From Brotaphodocola catenula (GTDB lineage: Bacteria > Bacillota > Clostridia > Lachnospirales > Lachnospiraceae): 35,754 nucleotides of DNA. The stretch covers positions 1-35,754 of the forward strand of contig JAJEPU010000033.1 in the NCBI GenBank assembly GCA_020686985.1, read 5' to 3'. Positions 21,767-29,828 of this stretch are shown here, piece by piece. Numbering within the stretch: the stretch's first letter is position 1; each line of letters opens with the position of its first letter. Both the position numbers and the translations under genes were made by a program. Below the pieces are notes generated by a model, which saw only the letters and a program-made list of their open reading frames with translations, did no database searches and was not told the origin of the DNA.

Positions 21767-23263
21767 TCACTTCTGCAGTATCTGCTTTTCGTTCTCCTGC
21801 ACACGCCGCTCGAGCGCTGTATACTGCCGGAGCTCGTCCTCGGTAAATCCCCGGAACTTCGCCTGCTCGTAGTCACGCTCCGCGGCCGCGATATCCTGCA
21901 GCACCGCATCCGACGCCGGCAGCAGCTCGAGACGAATCTTCCGCGGCTCGCTTTTTTTCTTCGTCATTCCGTTCGCGTCTGCATCCTGTGCCTCGCCACG
22001 CTTTCCGAAAAGACCGGTCGCCTCGGCTATTTCCGCCGCTTCACGTCGTTTCCTCGGCACGTCGACCACTTCGAGCATCCCGCGTGAGACCAGCTTCTGC
22101 AGCGCGGCGCGCAGATCCTCGCGGCTCATATGCATCAGCTCCGCGAGATCCTTCCGGCTCAGCGCCTTTCCGGCATCCTTTCGATCAGTCGCCTCCACGG
22201 CATCTTCCCGCGCAGGCATCTGCGCTTCAGCCCCTCGAGTGAGCGCCTTTCCCGCGTCCTTCCGATACAGCAGCAGCGACAGCTCCGCCAGCGTCATATC
22301 ATACTTCAGCGCCACCGACTCGAGATAGCGCTCGAGCAGCTTCCGGTCGCGGTACTTCTCCACGATGATCCCATCCTCCGAAATCACCTCCTGCAGCGCC
22401 TGGCTCCGCTCCTCACCGAGCTTCTGCGTCCCCGGAATCGTCGCCGGGAACACGAAACCATCCTTCGCCGCATCCACTAGAAAATGATAGACCTGCAGCC
22501 GCTTCCGCTCATACGCATCCTCATCCAGCACATGCTTGAAGAAGTCGTTGTAGCACTCGAACATCGCGAGTTTCATCTCCACCGTCCGCGCGAAGCTGAT
22601 CTTCTGATTCACCAGCGAACCCTTCGTCTTCACATAATAGTAGACCGGCGTCCGCAGCGCATAGAACGTCGTCGCATAGCGCACATACTCGAGATTAAAC
22701 AGAAAATCCTCGCACCAGCTGAGCTTCGCATCCATCCGGATCCCGTGCGCCTCCACAAGCGAGCGCCGGTACAGCTTATTCCACAGCACCCCATAGTAGT
22801 AGTCCGCCGGGTTCTCCATCATGAAGCCAACGAACGCTTCACGCCCGATCACCTGGTCCGCGTCGATATCCCCCTTCCGCGACACCATCTCTCCGACGAC
22901 ACGATAGAAATCCGCGATCACCATGTCGCAGCCCGTCTCCTCGGCCGCCCGCACCATCAGCTTCGTCGCATCCGCCGTCAGCCAGTCATCACTGTCCACG
23001 AACTGCAGAAACGTACCCCGCGCCCGCGCGATCGCCTGGTTTCGCGTATCCGACACCCCCGTATTCTCCTTATGCACGACCACCACGCGCGCATCCGCCC
23101 GCGCATATCCGTCGCAGATCTCCCCGGACCGATCCTTACTTCCATCATCCATGAGGATCAGCTCGAAATCCCGAAACTCCTGATTCAGAATACTGTCCAC
23201 ACAGCGCGCGAGACTCTTCTCCGCGTTATACACCGGCACGATGATACTGACCTTCGGCTCCAT
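21767..23263 (-). CDS. GT2 family glycosyltransferase fused to a MarR-like winged helix, 498 aa
   Basis: The N-terminal domain is a GT-A fold, family 2 enzyme that transfers a sugar from a nucleotide donor: KVSIIVPVYNAEKSLARCVD (residues 4-23), LMDDGSKDRSGEICDGYA, and the metal-binding QFVDSDDW near residue 90. Such enzymes usually build surface polysaccharide. From about residue 300 the protein changes to a MarR-type arrangement: helix YLESVALKYDMTLAELSLLL, an HTH with SRKDLAELMHMSREDLRAAL, and a final helix GFTEDELRQYTALERRV. The segment RKDAGKAL is duplicated between the first helices and the HTH. I chose the ATG at 23263 because GGAGGT precedes it; the frame is open 74 codons upstream through repeats. 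Codons are strongly GC-rich (about 63% at 23041-23100), unlike the ICE, so it is probably acquired. Function of the fusion is unknown. Confidence 0.85.
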   Translation of the reverse strand: MEPKVSIIVPVYNAEKSLARCVDSILNQEFRDFELILMDDGSKDRSGEICDGYARADARVVVVHKENTGVSDTRNQAIARARGTFLQFVDSDDWLTADATKLMVRAAEETGCDMVIADFYRVVGEMVSRKGDIDADQVIGREAFVGFMMENPADYYYGVLWNKLYRRSLVEAHGIRMDAKLSWCEDFLFNLEYVRYATTFYALRTPVYYYVKTKGSLVNQKISFARTVEMKLAMFECYNDFFKHVLDEDAYERKRLQVYHFLVDAAKDGFVFPATIPGTQKLGEERSQALQEVISEDGIIVEKYRDRKLLERYLESVALKYDMTLAELSLLLYRKDAGKALTRGAEAQMPAREDAVEATDRKDAGKALSRKDLAELMHMSREDLRAALQKLVSRGMLEVVDVPRKRREAAEIAEATGLFGKRGEAQDADANGMTKKKSEPRKIRLELLPASDAVLQDIAAAERDYEQAKFRGFTEDELRQYTALERRVQENEKQILQK

Positions 23264-23351
23264 AGGCACCTCCATCAAAAAACTACTTCTAGTTGTACCA
23301 TAAAACCCTCCCGTTGACACTCGTATATTTCTGCTCACTTTTCCCGGGCCA

Positions 23352-23490
23352 ATGTCTCGGCCCTCCGCCTGCTCACTCCGCGCCCACGCGTCCGCACCCT
23401 CCACCTTCTCACGTCGCGTCCACCCATTCGCACTCGTTGCCTTTATCGCGCCCATGCCTCCGCCCACTACCTCCTCACGTCGCATCGAAG
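23352..23490. repeat. GC-rich degenerate repeat block, including copy 2 of the direct repeat
   Basis: Copy 2 of the flanking direct repeat is 23352-23383. It is followed by further degenerate copies of the same motif, recognisable as CCTCC, then CTCAC, then CGCG or CGTCGC, near 23362, 23398 and 23460. Together they form three to four irregular units of about 35-60 bases. The block lies upstream of the glycosyltransferase start. No promoter could be defined with confidence in 23264-23351. Confidence 0.55.
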
Positions 23491-23496
23491 CACCAA

Positions 23497-23627
23497 TTCC
23501 CTCATGAAAATGTCATATTACAGCATAAATTCGCTCATGAAAGTGTAATGAAGCACGGATTATTCCCTCATGAAAGTGGCAAAATACTGAAAAGAACGCT
23601 CATAAAAGTGGCAGAGCACGGAAATCT
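23497..23627. repeat. Four tandem repeats of about 33 bp with a CTCATGAAAGTG core
   Basis: The cores begin at 23501, 23534, 23567 and 23599, giving spacings of 33, 33 and 32 bases. Two cores are identical (CTCATGAAAGTG) and the other two differ by one base each. The 20 bases between cores are AT-rich and not conserved. The array lies between the GC-rich repeats and the end of the conjugation operon, in about 530 bases without a gene (23264-23790). Regular spacing of three helical turns suggests repeated binding of a protein on one face of the DNA. Confidence 0.75.
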
Positions 23628-23741
23628 GAATGGTAAAATTCCGAGTTGTTGAGCTGTTCTTACTTTCTATTTTATCAGATATCGCCTACAGAGTCCATAG
23701 CTTCATAGCTCAAAACAGTTCACCCACCAACCATTTGGCTA

Positions 23742-23770
23742 TGTAAAGGGGACGGCTTTTCAGCCGCCCC
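23742..23770 (-). terminator. Terminator closing the conjugation operon
   Basis: On the minus strand GGGGCGGC (23763-23770) pairs with GCCG-A/T bulge-CCCC (23748-23756) around a 6-base loop and is followed by TTTACAT. The T run is short, so termination may be partial. It starts about 20 bases after the stop codon of the DUF4366 protein gene and would separate the transfer operon from the glycosyltransferase. Confidence 0.6.
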
Positions 23771-23790
23771 ACCGGTCAACGCTGCGTTAA

Positions 23791-24954
23791 TCAGACAGGT
23801 TCATCGTCCGATTCCGCTTCATAATCCTCGTTGACATCCACTTCTTCGTCCTCGTCACCATCATCCTCCGGCAGCTGGAGCGTATCTTCATCCTCATCGT
23901 GATAATCCGCATCCGGGTCCGGCTGATTTTTCTTGGACGCAGGCTTTACGCCCTTCATCTTGATATAGAGATAACCGCCGACACCGGCTGCACCGATCAC
24001 AAACAGAAGCAGCATAATCATCGGAAGCGGAGACGATTTCTTCTGCTCGCTCTCTGTTTTCTGCTCTTCCGGTGCCGGTTCCGTCTCCTGCGGCTTTTCG
24101 GTTTCCGCAGGTTCCGTGACTTCCGGCTCCTTCTCCCGATACTTGGCAGCTTCCTCTTCATCCATCAGCGCAAGCAGATCGGCCTCGTCCACCATGTTCA
24201 GGAAATGCACATTCTGGTTGCCGTCTTTATCGCGGTCGATGATCAGATAAAAGGTGTTGCCCGCCTTTGTCACCAGCGTAATGAACTGCTGGCTGGATTT
24301 ATCTTCTTCCTCACCGATATCGTCCACCAGCGTCATATTTCCTTCCGGAGTCAAAGCTGCACTGGATTTCGTCTCATCCTCGTATGACATTCCACTCTGC
24401 ATCAGATCCAGAAACAGCTTCAGCGCATCTTCACTGAACATGCTGCTGTCTTTTGCAGAATCCGTGACATTCAGGTACTTTCCATGTGCATACCCGGTTT
24501 TGCCGTTGAAGTTTACCTTATACCAGTCACCGCATTTTTCGACAATCTCCACCGTATCGCCGGAATGCAGATATCCGATAATCTCCTGATCCATGCCGGG
24601 ACCGGAACGAAAATGCAGACTGGTGATCCCCGGCACCACCGTACCAGTCTGCTTTTGGGACTTTTCGCTGCCGATATTGTATTCTTTGCCGCCCACCGTA
24701 ACGATCAGGTTCCCATCCGCATCCGTAGAGACCTCATAGCCATCCGGCAGAACCTGCATGTCCGGGTCGATTTCGATGCTGTCGGTATTGTCCGTTTTCC
24801 CCGCATTTGTGCTTTCTGCTGCATCCGTCTCCTGTGCAGCGGTACTGACAGGCGTGTTCTTCTGCACATCATCGCCCGTATAGGCAAATGCAGTGGTCGT
24901 AAAGGTTCCTGCCGCCATCACGCTGGCAAGCAGCATTGCCATCATCTTTTTCAT
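23791..24954 (-). CDS. CD1107-family (DUF4366) membrane-anchored protein with SH3 domain, 387 aa
   Basis: This is a surface component typical of Tn1549-like conjugation operons. Residues 1-24 are a signal peptide (MKKMMAMLLASVMAAGTFTT then AFA). A bacterial SH3 domain lies near residues 108-163 (SLHFRSGPG, GYLHSGDTVEIVE, WYKVNFNGKTGYAHG) and may bind cell wall. The DUF4366 part follows, with FYLIIDRDKDGNQNVHFLN near 233-251. A Pro/Glu-rich spacer leads to one membrane helix (PLPMIMLLLFVIGAAGVGGY, about 307-326). The cytoplasmic tail is extremely acidic. The start overlaps the DUF4315 stop by four bases. It probably helps the secretion channel cross the wall; the exact role is unknown. Confidence 0.88.
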   Translation of the reverse strand: MKKMMAMLLASVMAAGTFTTTAFAYTGDDVQKNTPVSTAAQETDAAESTNAGKTDNTDSIEIDPDMQVLPDGYEVSTDADGNLIVTVGGKEYNIGSEKSQKQTGTVVPGITSLHFRSGPGMDQEIIGYLHSGDTVEIVEKCGDWYKVNFNGKTGYAHGKYLNVTDSAKDSSMFSEDALKLFLDLMQSGMSYEDETKSSAALTPEGNMTLVDDIGEEEDKSSQQFITLVTKAGNTFYLIIDRDKDGNQNVHFLNMVDEADLLALMDEEEAAKYREKEPEVTEPAETEKPQETEPAPEEQKTESEQKKSSPLPMIMLLLFVIGAAGVGGYLYIKMKGVKPASKKNQPDPDADYHDEDEDTLQLPEDDGDEDEEVDVNEDYEAESDDEPV

Positions 24955-25202
24955 TCCATATCCTCCGTTTCTTTCTCATCCAGTTTCAGGTTCTCCGGGT
25001 TGGGAACCGCAGCCTGCGCCAGCTGAATGATGACTGCCAGCTGTTCCGGGGTCAGGCTCTGGGCATGTACCATTTCACAGATTTCGCTGTTTTCCTGCTC
25101 GTGGTACTTTCTGTCCCATTCCTTTCTGCGCTCCTCCCATTCATCGCGTTTCCTGCGGGCTTTCTCGCGCTCCGCAGCAATCTTTTCCAGTTTCAAGCTC
25201 AT
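24951..25202 (-). CDS. DUF4315 family protein, 83 aa
   Basis: This is a small, highly charged helical protein. Residues 1-42 form a probable coiled coil (LEKIAAEREKARRKRDEWEE onward), followed by LTPEQLAVIIQLAQAAVPNP and a short acidic end. It matches the DUF4315 proteins that sit between the NlpC/P60 and DUF4366 genes in Tn1549-type elements. An AAAGGA site lies seven bases before the ATG, and the stop overlaps the next start. No signal peptide or membrane helix is present, so it is likely cytoplasmic. Function is unknown. Confidence 0.85.
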   Translation of the reverse strand: MSLKLEKIAAEREKARRKRDEWEERRKEWDRKYHEQENSEICEMVHAQSLTPEQLAVIIQLAQAAVPNPENLKLDEKETEDME

Positions 25203-25237
25203 ATCGTATCCTTTCCGGGCGAATAAACGCCCTATTT

Positions 25238-27007
25238 TTATCGAATTCTTCCCATGCAGTAGTAGTGCTGCCGCCAGTAGCTCGTCTCAATGGAAGCATA
25301 GGAAATTGGTGAGCCACAGTGGATCATCATCCCGTTGCCGACATAAATGCCCACATGGGATGCGCCACTGGTGTTGTAGGTTTTCTGGAAGAAGATCAGG
25401 TCTCCGGGCTTTGCCTCACTCTTCGGGATAATGTCGCATTTTCCCATCAGACCGTTGGCCGTCTGCCTGCCTACATTCCAGCCATTGCCGCAGTGGTTGA
25501 TGACCCAGCTTACAAAACCGGAGCAGTCAAAACTGGTACTCGGCGAGCTGCCGCCCCAAACATAGGGATAACCGAGATATTTCTCTGCTTCGGTAATCAT
25601 CTTCCGGAATTTTTCATCCGTCAGAGCTTCGCCCGGAATGTCGTAATCCTGGTATTCTCCGCTGGAACCCGCGCCATCCGGCGTTGCAAAGGCTATGCCT
25701 GCAAACAGGTCATCTCGATTGCCCCGGCACTCCAGTGTGACTTCGTATCGTTGCAGCTGGTCATCTGTAAGGCCGGAATTTCTTGCAACATAGTCAACGC
25801 CCCGATTGAGCAGTGTTACATTGAGGATTTTATACTCATACTGTACCGTCACCTGATAGGTGTAGGTGTGTCCGGTTCCGGTGATTGGATTGTAGCGATA
25901 GCCCACACGGGTTTCCTTCCTTGTCCGGATTTCCACCTTTTCCTCCAACTTCAGCTCATACTGCGCTTCAAAAATACTCTGGAGCCGCGCCTGCACCTGG
26001 CTTCTCGTATAGTTTTCAAATTCTACGGTCAGCAGAGATGCAAGCTCATAGGGATTGTGACCAATCTCTGCCAGATTGTAGCGATACTCGTCATAGCCCG
26101 GATGGTCGGTTTCAATGCGGTCGATTTGTTTGCGAAGTTTATCTTCCAGCCTGGTATAATCCGTCTCCACGCCTTTCAAATCTTCATCTTCTGCCGTGTA
26201 GGAAGTCCCCAGCACCACATTGCCGCCGCCATTGATCAAGACGGAGCATGACGAAACCGACCCGGCAATCACCAAAACAAGCAGTCCCACGGCTGCGATA
26301 CCGATGATGATATGCGAGTGGCTCTGCACAAACTGAAATGCCTTTTCCGTTATACTGACAGTACCCTGTGCAGCTTTGGCTGTGCCAGATGCTGTGTTCT
26401 CCGCAGCGGCCGCACCTGCCTTCGCAGCGGCATACTCTTTTTTGATGGCCTGCTTCTGCCGCCATCGGGAAAAGAGATTGGAACCAGCCTGCGGATCAGA
26501 CTTCATGCGTTCCGCAAAGATGGAATCTACGGCATCTTTATTTCCCTTTTTCTCCAACCGCTCCAGCTTTTTGTACTGCCGCAGCTTTCGACCATATTGG
26601 AACCGGGAACCAGCACGGGCTGCACCTTCCGCTGAGCCTTCGGTAAAATGCGCTGCCTCCACACCAGAATTATTATCCTGGTCGGCATTGCGCACACTCT
26701 GATGTGCCTTGGCTGAAAGTGCATCTGCCGCAAGATTTCCCGGCTTCTTTGGCTTTCCGCCTTTTTTCCCGGAAGCTGCTGCATTCTTTTTCGCTTTTAC
26801 TTCCTGATCTGATTTCAGCTTCTTACTGCGCATCTTAGCAAGATCGGCCTCGTGACGAATCTGCCTTCGGTGTTCCGCTTTTTTCTTGCCGCCGTCTCCC
26901 GTACTGCTATCTGCGGTTTTGCTTCTGGAATCGCGAAGGGTGTTCTCCGCACCCTCGCGCTCCTGCCGCAGCTTGTCTCCGAGATTCGGATTTTTCTTGC
27001 CAGCCAT
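25238..27007 (-). CDS. CD1108-family protein with C-terminal NlpC/P60 peptidase, 589 aa
   Basis: The protein opens locally the peptidoglycan for the conjugation channel, as VirB1-like hydrolases do. Residues 1-220 are basic and Lys/Ala-rich, probably cytoplasmic. One membrane helix follows (HIIIGIAAVGLLVLVIAGSV, about 232-251). The middle region is of unknown fold. The C-terminal 120 residues are an NlpC/P60 (C40) domain: YPYVWGGSSPSTSFDCSGFV contains the catalytic Cys, ASHVGIYVGNG the catalytic His, and MIHCG the third polar position. The ATG has GGAGGC about eight bases ahead and lies one base after the VirB4 stop. Length and layout match the ICE family. Confidence 0.9.
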   Translation of the reverse strand: MAGKKNPNLGDKLRQEREGAENTLRDSRSKTADSSTGDGGKKKAEHRRQIRHEADLAKMRSKKLKSDQEVKAKKNAAASGKKGGKPKKPGNLAADALSAKAHQSVRNADQDNNSGVEAAHFTEGSAEGAARAGSRFQYGRKLRQYKKLERLEKKGNKDAVDSIFAERMKSDPQAGSNLFSRWRQKQAIKKEYAAAKAGAAAAENTASGTAKAAQGTVSITEKAFQFVQSHSHIIIGIAAVGLLVLVIAGSVSSCSVLINGGGNVVLGTSYTAEDEDLKGVETDYTRLEDKLRKQIDRIETDHPGYDEYRYNLAEIGHNPYELASLLTVEFENYTRSQVQARLQSIFEAQYELKLEEKVEIRTRKETRVGYRYNPITGTGHTYTYQVTVQYEYKILNVTLLNRGVDYVARNSGLTDDQLQRYEVTLECRGNRDDLFAGIAFATPDGAGSSGEYQDYDIPGEALTDEKFRKMITEAEKYLGYPYVWGGSSPSTSFDCSGFVSWVINHCGNGWNVGRQTANGLMGKCDIIPKSEAKPGDLIFFQKTYNTSGASHVGIYVGNGMMIHCGSPISYASIETSYWRQHYYCMGRIR

Positions 27008-27010
27008 CGC

Positions 27011-29398
27011 TTACGCCTCCTTCGCTTCCTGCACTTCGGTTAATTTTGTCGTCATAATCCGGTACAGTTCCAGATCGGTCGGGAAACGATCAACGAACGG
27101 CAAAATCACATTTCCGTAGAACAGCAGTCCTTCGCCTTCACCGGAGTGGGTCACATAGGACAGCTGATGTGGGCTGATATTCAGCTGATCCGCCAGAATC
27201 TGACGATCACCGGCTGCTTGATTCAGCATATAAATGAAGTCGCTGTTTTCAAAAATGTTCGTCACTTCGCGGGAAGAAAGCAGGTCTTTCACATTCTGGG
27301 TGATGCCGGTGGGAATACCGCCCCATTTACGGAATCGCTTCCAGATTTCCACGCTGTAGGCCGCTGTCTGCTCTTCTTTCAAAAGCAGATGGAACTCGTC
27401 CATATAGTAGCGGGTGGCTTTACCGGCATTACGGTTGGCGGTCACACGCCCCCAGACCTGATCCTGCACCACCAGCATCCCGATCTTTTTCAGCTGCTTG
27501 CCCAGCTCCTTGATGTCATAGCAGACCAGCCGGTTATTGATATCTACGTTGGTGCGGTGGTTGAACAGGTTCAGAGAACCGGTTACATAGATTTCCAGTG
27601 CCGTTGCCACATGGTGTGCCTCCTTTTCATCCTGCCGGAGCAGAGCTTCGTACAAATCCTGCAAAACGGGCATGTTCTCCGGCACCGGGTGTTCAAAATA
27701 GGTCTGGTAAATCTGATGAACACAGCGGTCGATGACCGTCTTTTCTACCGGCTGCAAGCCTTCTTTTCCGCCCACGATCAGCTCACACAGGGACAGGATG
27801 AAATCTGCTTTCAGGGCAATCGGATTATCCTCTTCCGAATAGTTCGCATTGATGTCCATTGGGTTGATATACTGCGTGCTGGAAGGGCTGATTTTAATGA
27901 CCTGCCCCTCAAATTTCTGCACCAGTGCTGTGTACTCAGCTTCGGGATCGCACACGATTACATCGTCATCCGTCACCAGGAACGCATTGGCGATTTCTCT
28001 CTTGGCAGAGAAGGATTTACCGGAACCGGGGGTACCCAGAATCAGCCCGTTGGGGTTTTTGAGCTTTTTCCGGTCAACCATAATCAGGTTGTTGGACAAA
28101 GCATTCAGCCCATAGTACAGAGCCTCTTTCCCGGTCTGAAACAGTTCCTGGGTGGTAAACGGCACGAAAATTGCCGTGCTGCTGGTAGTCATGCTGCGCT
28201 GAATCTCAATCAGGTTCTGTGCCAGCGGCAGGCAGCTCATCAGCCCCTGCTCCTGCTGGAAGTCCAGACGGCGCAGGTTGCAGTTGTACTTTTGTGCAAT
28301 GCTGGAAGCCTGAAACACATTGGTTTCCAGCTCCTGCTCCGTTTCGCCGGTGTTCATCACCAGAAAGGTCAGCAGGAACATACGCTCATTCTGGCTCTGC
28401 AATTCCTTCAGCAGTGCCTTTGCGTCCTTACCGTAAGTTGCCAAATCGGACGGAATGATGTCCATATCGTATCCGGAACGGACTGCTTTCTTCTGTTCCT
28501 CAATCTTGGAACGATCCAGCTCCGTAATGGTGTGCTTAATGGACTTGATTGCTTTATTCTGGTCTACTGACTGAATGTGCATGGTCACGATCTGGCTGGA
28601 TTCCATATCCAGAAAGTCCTTCAGCAGCTGATCCGAAAGGTCGGAAGCTGTGATCTGGAGATAGGACATGGAACCATACATCCCGCCCATCTGAAAAATC
28701 CGGTTCTTCGGAAAGGCAAATCCGGTCGGAGCAATAAAGTCCTTTACCGACAGCCCACTCTCCGGCAGCCATTTCCAATCGAAATTGAATCGGTCATGGT
28801 CACCCATGTGGAACATATCGTGCATCAGATGAAGCCGTTCCTTGCCGTTCAGCAGTTTTGCCTGGACACCCAAACGTTTGAAGTTGTTCATCAGGTCGAT
28901 CTCAATGTGAATGAGCCTCGGCTTTGCCTGTTTCATGGATTCCGCCTCAATGCCAAACGTCAGATACTTCGTCTTGGTCAGGCCGTTGTTGCCCTGGGCA
29001 AGCTGGCGGCGCAGCATGGTGCTGTACTCCGTGCGCACCGGATTGAAATGATCCTTCTGGTACGGAATACGCACCATCTTCTCAAAATTCGAGGCATCCG
29101 TAGCCATATTCATAAAAGAAAGCTCAAAGCGGATGCTGGAATCAAAGAAGTTTAGGAAGCTGCACCATTCCTCAAAGATAGCCGTCTGATCCTCCTGTTG
29201 TGCCAGCTGATAATTGATGTCCTGAAACTGAATGGTTTTGGTGTAGTAGTTGTCCGTCACACGGCAGATACCATCCGGGAACATCCGCTGAAAAGGAATG
29301 CTCTCCTGTGCCGAATGCGGAACCGTGCGGTCACCCCTTGCACGGTCGATCACCATCTGCACCTGTTTCTGCTCTGCGGCTGACAGATGGGACGGCAT
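27011..29398 (-). CDS. VirB4-type conjugation ATPase, 795 aa
   Basis: VirB4 (TraE-like) is the conserved motor of type IV secretion systems. The Walker A motif GLILGTPGSGKSFSAKREI lies near residues 447-465, and a Walker B-like RYYMDEFHLLLKEE near 672-685. The N-terminal half, with LSFMNMATDASNFEKMVRIP, belongs to the VirB4 N domain. I moved the start to the ATG at 29398, which has AGGAGG eight bases ahead; the longer open frame begins at a TTG inside prgI. The protein then starts MPSHLSAAEQ. It is followed closely by the NlpC/P60 gene. Confidence 0.93.
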   Translation of the reverse strand: MPSHLSAAEQKQVQMVIDRARGDRTVPHSAQESIPFQRMFPDGICRVTDNYYTKTIQFQDINYQLAQQEDQTAIFEEWCSFLNFFDSSIRFELSFMNMATDASNFEKMVRIPYQKDHFNPVRTEYSTMLRRQLAQGNNGLTKTKYLTFGIEAESMKQAKPRLIHIEIDLMNNFKRLGVQAKLLNGKERLHLMHDMFHMGDHDRFNFDWKWLPESGLSVKDFIAPTGFAFPKNRIFQMGGMYGSMSYLQITASDLSDQLLKDFLDMESSQIVTMHIQSVDQNKAIKSIKHTITELDRSKIEEQKKAVRSGYDMDIIPSDLATYGKDAKALLKELQSQNERMFLLTFLVMNTGETEQELETNVFQASSIAQKYNCNLRRLDFQQEQGLMSCLPLAQNLIEIQRSMTTSSTAIFVPFTTQELFQTGKEALYYGLNALSNNLIMVDRKKLKNPNGLILGTPGSGKSFSAKREIANAFLVTDDDVIVCDPEAEYTALVQKFEGQVIKISPSSTQYINPMDINANYSEEDNPIALKADFILSLCELIVGGKEGLQPVEKTVIDRCVHQIYQTYFEHPVPENMPVLQDLYEALLRQDEKEAHHVATALEIYVTGSLNLFNHRTNVDINNRLVCYDIKELGKQLKKIGMLVVQDQVWGRVTANRNAGKATRYYMDEFHLLLKEEQTAAYSVEIWKRFRKWGGIPTGITQNVKDLLSSREVTNIFENSDFIYMLNQAAGDRQILADQLNISPHQLSYVTHSGEGEGLLFYGNVILPFVDRFPTDLELYRIMTTKLTEVQEAKEA

Positions 29399-29417
29399 TC
29401 GGATGTCCTCCTGCTTT

Positions 29418-29810
29418 TTATTCTTCGCTGTCAGCTTTTCGAGAATTTTGAACAATGCGATTTACCTCCATTTCCACGTCTGCCTGCTGAACCAGCAGTG
29501 CATAGTAATTTTTTGTTTTGTAAGGCCGCGTTTTCGGCCGCTTGAACTTTGCCTCATAGAAGTGCTTTGCCACCACTTCCAGCGGCTGACCATCTTTCTC
29601 ATACATGGCAAGAAAGAAAAGCGGCAGCATCACTGCCATCATGCCAAGTGCAGCAAGACTAAGATTCCCGCTGGATTTAAGCAAAAAGAAAACCGGAACG
29701 CCAATCAGCGCACCGGCTCCGAAGCAGAGAATCTGCCGTTTGGTCAGGTTCATAAAGACCTTAGTTTTGACCTTTGAAAGGTCTCGCGGCACAGAAATAT
29801 AAGATGCCAT
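29418..29810 (-). CDS. PrgI family membrane protein, 130 aa
   Basis: PrgI-family proteins are small inner-membrane components encoded just before VirB4 in Gram-positive conjugation operons. Residues 1-24 (YISVPRDLSKVKTKVFMNLT) are the typical opening. Two membrane helices follow: about 29-46 (LCFGAGALIGVPVFFLL) and 50-70 (LSLAALGMMAVMLPLFFLAM). The C-terminal part, with KTRPYKTKNYYALLVQQ, is cytoplasmic. GGAGG lies seven bases before the ATG. The gene is 18 bases after the VirB6-like gene and about 20 bases before virB4. Confidence 0.88.
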   Translation of the reverse strand: MASYISVPRDLSKVKTKVFMNLTKRQILCFGAGALIGVPVFFLLKSSGNLSLAALGMMAVMLPLFFLAMYEKDGQPLEVVAKHFYEAKFKRPKTRPYKTKNYYALLVQQADVEMEVNRIVQNSRKADSEE

Positions 29811-29828
29811 GAATCATTCCTCCTCTCC

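Noticed and set aside
23264-23485. N-terminal extension of the glycosyltransferase by 74 codons
   Set aside because: The extension is translated from GC-rich repeats, lacks a ribosome site at its first codon, and precedes the typical GT2 start, which has its own GGAGGT.
23497-23627. CRISPR array
   Set aside because: Only about 12 bases per unit are conserved and the intervening 20 bases are AT-rich and too short for spacers; no cas gene is nearby.
29399-29455. Longer VirB4 start overlapping prgI
   Set aside because: It would begin at TTG without a ribosome site, whereas the ATG at 29398 has AGGAGG at ideal distance.
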